A DNA stretch of 64,000 nucleotides. It comes from Rhynchospora pubera (Eukaryota; Streptophyta; Magnoliopsida; Poales; Cyperaceae). Of this stretch, positions 59,101-64,000 are shown one piece after another. Each line of letters opens with the position of its first letter. The first letter of the stretch is position 1. Made by a program: the position numbers and the translations under genes. The stretch is from the NCBI GenBank assembly GCA_028095005.1, contig CM051460.1:190767742-190831741 (forward strand), written 5' to 3'. The notes beneath the pieces are model-generated. The model saw only the letters and a list, made by a program, of their open reading frames with translations, was not told the DNA's origin and ran no database searches.

Positions 59101-62100
59101 GCAATGAAGAATAAGAGAAAGTTCGAGAGATGTAAAGTAAACTCCGTATAGGAAATGACTTGTTCATCTAAGTCATTACCATTGAATACGTAGAGTTATC
59201 TTTATTAAGAGTTTGTTTAGGAATTGAAGGTTGTATACCTTAATCCTAACCTCTCAAAATATCTCCATTTCATATTCAATGATGGATGATTATGTTTTGT
59301 AAAAGACAAGATCTTTTATTATGAATTTGTTTATATGATTTCATGCATCTTGATTGAATTTGCTTGAAATAGATAAACAAGTTTTGAATGACAAATAGGA
59401 TGCATAAGACTTGACATAAAGTATTTGACTTTCATGTTATATATAACCGCTTAGTCACATATATAAACGAGAATCGCATTATGAGAGTCTACGTAACGTA
59501 GAGCTCGAAATTCAATTCGATTTCAAATCGATTGATATGCGAATCATGTTTGTTAAATGACAAAAGCGCCTTTAACCTACAAAGGTTTAAGGACAAGTGA
59601 ATTAATTAGGACTTATACATATCGATGTATAAAGACCTATAAGTACTTGTGCAATGAAAGGTTGTTGATACTTTACTACTTAACCAACGATCATTGTAGA
59701 TATTAACATATCTATTTGATAAGGTATAAGTATGAACCTTTTGACTAGTTCAAAGGAGTTCAAGTGTGAAGTTAAAAAGACCGTTCAAGGAAAAAGAAAA
59801 GTCTTACAATTAATCATGGTAAGTAGTTAAGTAATATGATTTGAAATATTATCTAAAGAGTATGAAAATAGTTTCATAACTCGCTCCATGAGGAATAATA
59901 TGTCCAAGAATGGAGGTATCGAACAATATTTTGTATAGTTCGATCGGTAATAAATCAAATGGACTTATTCGACTCGTATTAGGGAATTATGTTTGAGGAC
60001 AATATTGTTTACACTGAATGGTGTTCCATCAAAGTCTATTGAGGAAGGTTTCTTACGAGATTTTGATCTCTAAGTATAATACTTCTCGAGATTTGGTGTT
60101 GAGAAGCTTATTTCAAGTATTGTGGACTTGTAAGCTTAAACCAAATAAGACACTATATATTTGTAGGATGCTTTATATTAAAAGGCACTACTTCCACGAA
60201 TATGATAAGAACAAAGTAGTTGTTGCTAATCATAATGTAGTCTTGATTAATTGAAATTCTCAAAAAGAAGTAGTGGGAGTAAAGTGAGCATTAAAGGAGT
60301 TTATGCGTCACTACAAGAAGTACTCTTATGGGAAACTTGTCACTCCATACATGGTGCTTAGTGGGAGTTGAGCGGAACTTCATTCACAAGTTGTTTTGAA
60401 AAGAAGTTTAATAGTACGCTCCTTCCAATGAGGACTCAACCATATCACGAGTTGATGATGATTCGAGAAACTCATGGAATATATGAGGAGTCAAGAACTC
60501 GTTCAACAATTCATTGTGGAAGTAGTTCATGAACCTCAAGTACCAGTCCTACAAAAGATCAACGAGAGTTGATTGCCTAAGCCGTTTGGTGCATTGGCTT
60601 CACGACATTCTCAAACTTAGCATATGAGAATCCGTTGATAAACAAGAAAAACGATGGAACGATCCGATTCCACATATATGGTTTGAATTCATATGATCTT
60701 TAAATAAAATCCATGTATAACAACAAGGTATAGACCTTGGTTGACGTTCATGAAGGAGCAATCCATCAAGAACGTTTTAGATCTTCAAAAGGAAAGATCG
60801 ACATGGATAACAAATCGACTATGTACAAAGCGCGGCTTCTCGCTTGTAGCTATGTCTAAGTCGATGACTAGTTGACTACGTACAAAGCACAACCTCTTGC
60901 TTGTGGCTATGTAAAAGTCAATAAAGATCATTCTAGTAATAGTTGTATTTCATATATATTGATATATGGAAAAACACATAAAACCGCCTTCTTCGTATGA
61001 ATGAAGGATGATGTTGTGGTTTTGACACAAATCGAGGTTTTATGTATTGCTAAAAACATACGCATGCTTCAAGGATCCATAAATGGATTAAAGCAAGTGT
61101 TGTGGAGATTGGAATAAAAGTTTTGACAAGGAAGTCAAGGAGTTGAACTTCGTCAAAAGTATCTTGTATAAACAAGATATTCAGTGGGAGCATAATTGTA
61201 TTACTTGTATTGTTCAAGATAACAATTCATTAAATTGGGAATAACATTAAGAAAATGAACATTGTCGAGATCTCTTTGGAGAATGCTTTCTCAAATGAGA
61301 ACTTGGGCGAAATCACCTAATCCTAGGAAACAAAATCTATAAAGATAGATTATGGTGGATGTTAGGTTTGAGCAAATATGCATATACTGACGAAGTGTTC
61401 TAGAAACACGAAAGTTACACTCCAAGAAAGGATGTCTAACTATACGTCACATGGCATGACTTGAGTGTTTAACTCGGTCTATTGCAACTCAATTCAAGAA
61501 AGTGCATGAAATAGTTCAAGCATTCTTTCATTATGAGTTTCATTTTGTACGTCATATTTATGCATATGCCCCCTAATGTGTAGTATCCAAAGGATATGAC
61601 AAACAGTTGTCAAATGGATACAAGAGAGACACATTTGGACGATAATCAAGGATATCCTCGAGTACCTTATGAGAAAGAGTGATATAATGTTTCATCTCTT
61701 AAGATGAAAGAAATCTCTTGTAAGTTGTTACACTGATAAAAATTTTTCAAAGGATTGATATAATCACGATTGAGTTACATATTTTGCTTAAGAGGTGGTG
61801 TTGTAAGTTTAGAAAGTGTTCTAAATGGAAAATTACAACCGTTTCCGTCACCAAAGTAAAATACATAGCAACTTGTGAAGCAATAAAAGAAGTTTATTTT
61901 GGATCGAGTTCTTAGTCGAGTTATTATGGTTCTATGCATCTCGAACCATAACTTACTCCTAAAGAACCCAATGTTACATTGGAGATTCAAATATGATCTA
62001 TAACGATATCACTTGATATCATATGATGATGATCAAGAATATATATAGTAGTATATATATATAGTGTCGAATAAATTTGGATAGGTTCGCGAACACAGTG

Positions 62101-62290
62101 AACACTCCAGCATGACCTCTACCTTGAGCAGTATACAAGATGCAGTTATGCATCCATACGTGATGGACGTATGAGTAACTAGCTTTAAGCGTATTATTTT
62201 CTTTTGAGGTCCGAGACATGTATATATGTAGATATATGACATTGTTCTCAATTCTTCGTTGGCTAGAAGTCACTACTGATTGACTCTAGG

Positions 62291-62303
62291 CCAAGTGGGA
62301 GAT
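62291..62303 (+). promoter_or_regulatory. Polypurine tract
   Basis: Purine-rich ccaagtgggagat directly before the TGTTGG start of the 3' LTR; primes plus-strand synthesis in LTR elements. Confidence 0.8.
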
Positions 62304-64000
62304 TGTTGGAGTTATGTCCTAGAAGTCAATAATTTAATGACTTAAATATTAGTTTATGTTTTGGATGATATTTTATCATCTGTTCCTAGGTTTATTATTG
62401 ACAGATCATTCAGGTTGAGGATCTGAATTGTAGATCTCTGTGGATCATTCTTTAGAATGACAATAATAAATCTAAACGGTCCATAATCTTGATAATTAAC
62501 AAGGAACATTAATTATCATATAAGATTAGTATGCAAGTTAAGTGATGATTAAGTTCTACAAATCATAGGTAAAGAGTTACCAACTTAATTGCATATGTGT
62601 ATGTTATGGAACATAGCACATGACTTGACCCATCGAAATAAACATATGGATTGTGTTAAGTGTCATTGTTTATTTCGTTATGATTTTGGTTCTAAGTTTG
62701 AGATGTTTATCTTTTCCACATGAGGATAGGTTCAATAAATATTGTCTACCGCTGATTCCCGATAAGGGCTGCTATACGGACTTTATTTATGTTCTCTTGA
62801 ATTGTGCGGGGAAAAGCTAATCATCAAGAAAACCGTATGTCCCTCATTAATTCACTTAGTGAGTGACGATATCTGTTTGGGCCCCTTGATGGAGTTGGAT
62901 CGTATGCGCGCAACTAAGCGATCAACTCTAGATCAAGAAACGTATAATCTGCAAGAATGACACATTCCTATCTTGGATTATACGATGATATCGTGTGACA
63001 TAAGAATCAAAATAGAGAAACATATTTATTCTCTTATGCAGGATTGAAATATTGTAGCAGTACACTATTTATGCGAATTGGGAGTCATAACGTGTTGCTA
63101 GATACCGCTTATGATTATTGGAATTAAATAACGATTTAATTCCATGGCCAACATAGCATAAATCCTCAAAGGGTCACACAAATAGGACATTAATCACACA
63201 GTGCATTATTTATTTATTCACAGCAGTAGGTTCTGTGGAAATATGATAAGATTGATTAATTAATTATATACCGTTGCGAACCGTTATAATTAATTAAGTC
63301 AATGGATCATATAGAAATAAATTAATGCATTAACTAATCCTAAAATAATTATTAATGAGTTAATAATTAATTTAGTTCAACACTTATCAATATAAATGAT
63401 TATATTGATTAATTGGGTCGTTATTTAAATAGCAAATATATAGCCCAATTAAAGAGCAAAGTTGAGGGACCTTAATTATATGAATTAATGGTCCAAATGA
63501 AGGGGTTTAATGGCCCAAATAGGCCCATTTCGTGGCAGTCATTTATGGTGGTAGGTTGGATGGCATAGTTGTAATTATGCAAGAGGTTAATTAGGTTTTG
63601 TGCTCTATATAAGGACCACTTATGAGAGCCTCCACCTAGAGCTTTCTCTCTCCTCTCTTCCTCCCATTCTAGGCCGCCACCTTCCTCTTCTCTCCCTGTC
63701 TTTTGCTCATGTGTTGAGCTATTTTCTCTCCACTAAATCAAGGTTGTTGATTGATGCAAGAGAGAAAACCATAGGGATTAGGCTTGTTCTTTGGGTATGC
63801 TAGCACGTACCTTGTAGAACGTGATTAATCCTCCTTGGTGGACTCGAGGGCGGTTACGAGACGTGGTGGAGACGGTGGAGAAGGCACGCCATCGATTCCC
63901 ATGCCTTGGTCGAGCCCCGCGAATACGATTTCGCGGGAGGTATCGATTTCTCCTCTTTCTCTTTGTGTCTATTGCTTAAAGTACTAGATCTCGTGTTGCT
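62304..64000 (+). repeat. 3' LTR, truncated by window end
   Basis: 1697 bp visible, lacking the last 64 bp. I count 13 substitutions and no indels against the 5' LTR. Confidence 0.95.

Larger units (their letters stand above)
54404..64000 (+). mobile_element. LTR retrotransposon (Ty1/copia-like), interior decayed
   Basis: 5' LTR 54404-56164 and 3' LTR from 62304 (cut by the window end) are colinear at an offset of exactly 7900 bp. A primer-binding site follows the 5' LTR and a polypurine tract precedes the 3' LTR. The 6.1-kb interior has no long open frame. Remnants read in broken frames suggest gag zinc knuckle (about 58920-58965), copia reverse transcriptase (about 60820-61075), and copia RNase H (about 61845-61925, TTKVKYIATCEA-like). 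The bases GTTAG (54399-54403) should be the left target duplication; the right one is outside. Confidence 0.9.

Noticed and set aside
56165..62303. Intact copia polyprotein
   Set aside because: Only fragments in broken frames are visible; no open frame of useful length over 6.1 kb.

Overview
The window is nuclear DNA of a flowering plant, probably a eudicot. It has many GT-AG introns with AT-rich sequence, plant-type protein families, and a dense load of plant mobile elements (MULE, hAT, solo LTRs, a Ty1/copia-type element, MITEs). Four gene loci look intact: a 24-coding-exon BRWD/PHIP-like WD40 chromatin reader (coding 7092-17823, +), a four-exon unrecognised membrane protein gene (19056-20940, -), a seven-exon argininosuccinate-lyase-family gene with a large N-terminal extension (28829-32720, +), and a seven-exon OEP16-2 plastid outer-envelope channel gene (35229-36975, +). 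A fifth host locus at 51491-52716 is a decayed RNA polymerase subunit 9 (NRPB9) gene with three recognisable exons, a damaged splice acceptor and no last exon.

Layout. 1-5.8 kb: minisatellite, an 888-bp solo LTR, a 1.3-kb non-autonomous MULE, a truncated second-family MULE, and tandem repeats. 5.9-18.1 kb: the BRWD-like gene. 18.2-18.7 kb: two related MITEs between convergent genes. 19-21.6 kb: the minus-strand gene. 23.8-27.8 kb: a 3.9-kb MULE with a frameshifted transposase and a perfect 9-bp target duplication. 28.8-37 kb: the ASL-like gene and OEP16-2, separated by a 1.36-kb MULE derivative ending 220 bp before the OEP16-2 start codon. 37-45.4 kb: a possible 3.4-kb solo LTR, a LINE fragment, a hAT MITE, and a second solo LTR carrying a nested hAT element. 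45.6-51.4 kb: a 5.8-kb hAT element with an intact 651-residue transposase and a captured pyroglutamyl-peptidase exon. 51.5-52.7 kb: the NRPB9 remnant, with two MITEs in its second intron. 54.4-64 kb: an LTR retrotransposon whose 3' LTR runs off the window; its LTRs are nearly identical but its interior is dead.

The host genes do not form a pathway. They are independent loci in a transposon-rich setting. The most unusual points are: (1) the ASL-like protein keeps the fold-defining motifs but has lost both serines of the fumarase/ASL signature, carries a duplicated N-terminal KLWGGRF-type motif, and has about 315 extra residues; (2) arrays of a CG-flanked TTTATAAA palindrome fill the terminal repeats of one MULE family; (3) arrays of a GCGTTGTACAACGC-type palindrome fill one solo-LTR family; (4) the hAT element contains a complete foreign exon with both splice sites. 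Element boundaries were set by eye from exact target-site duplications. Protein family calls come from recognising motifs, not from database searches.
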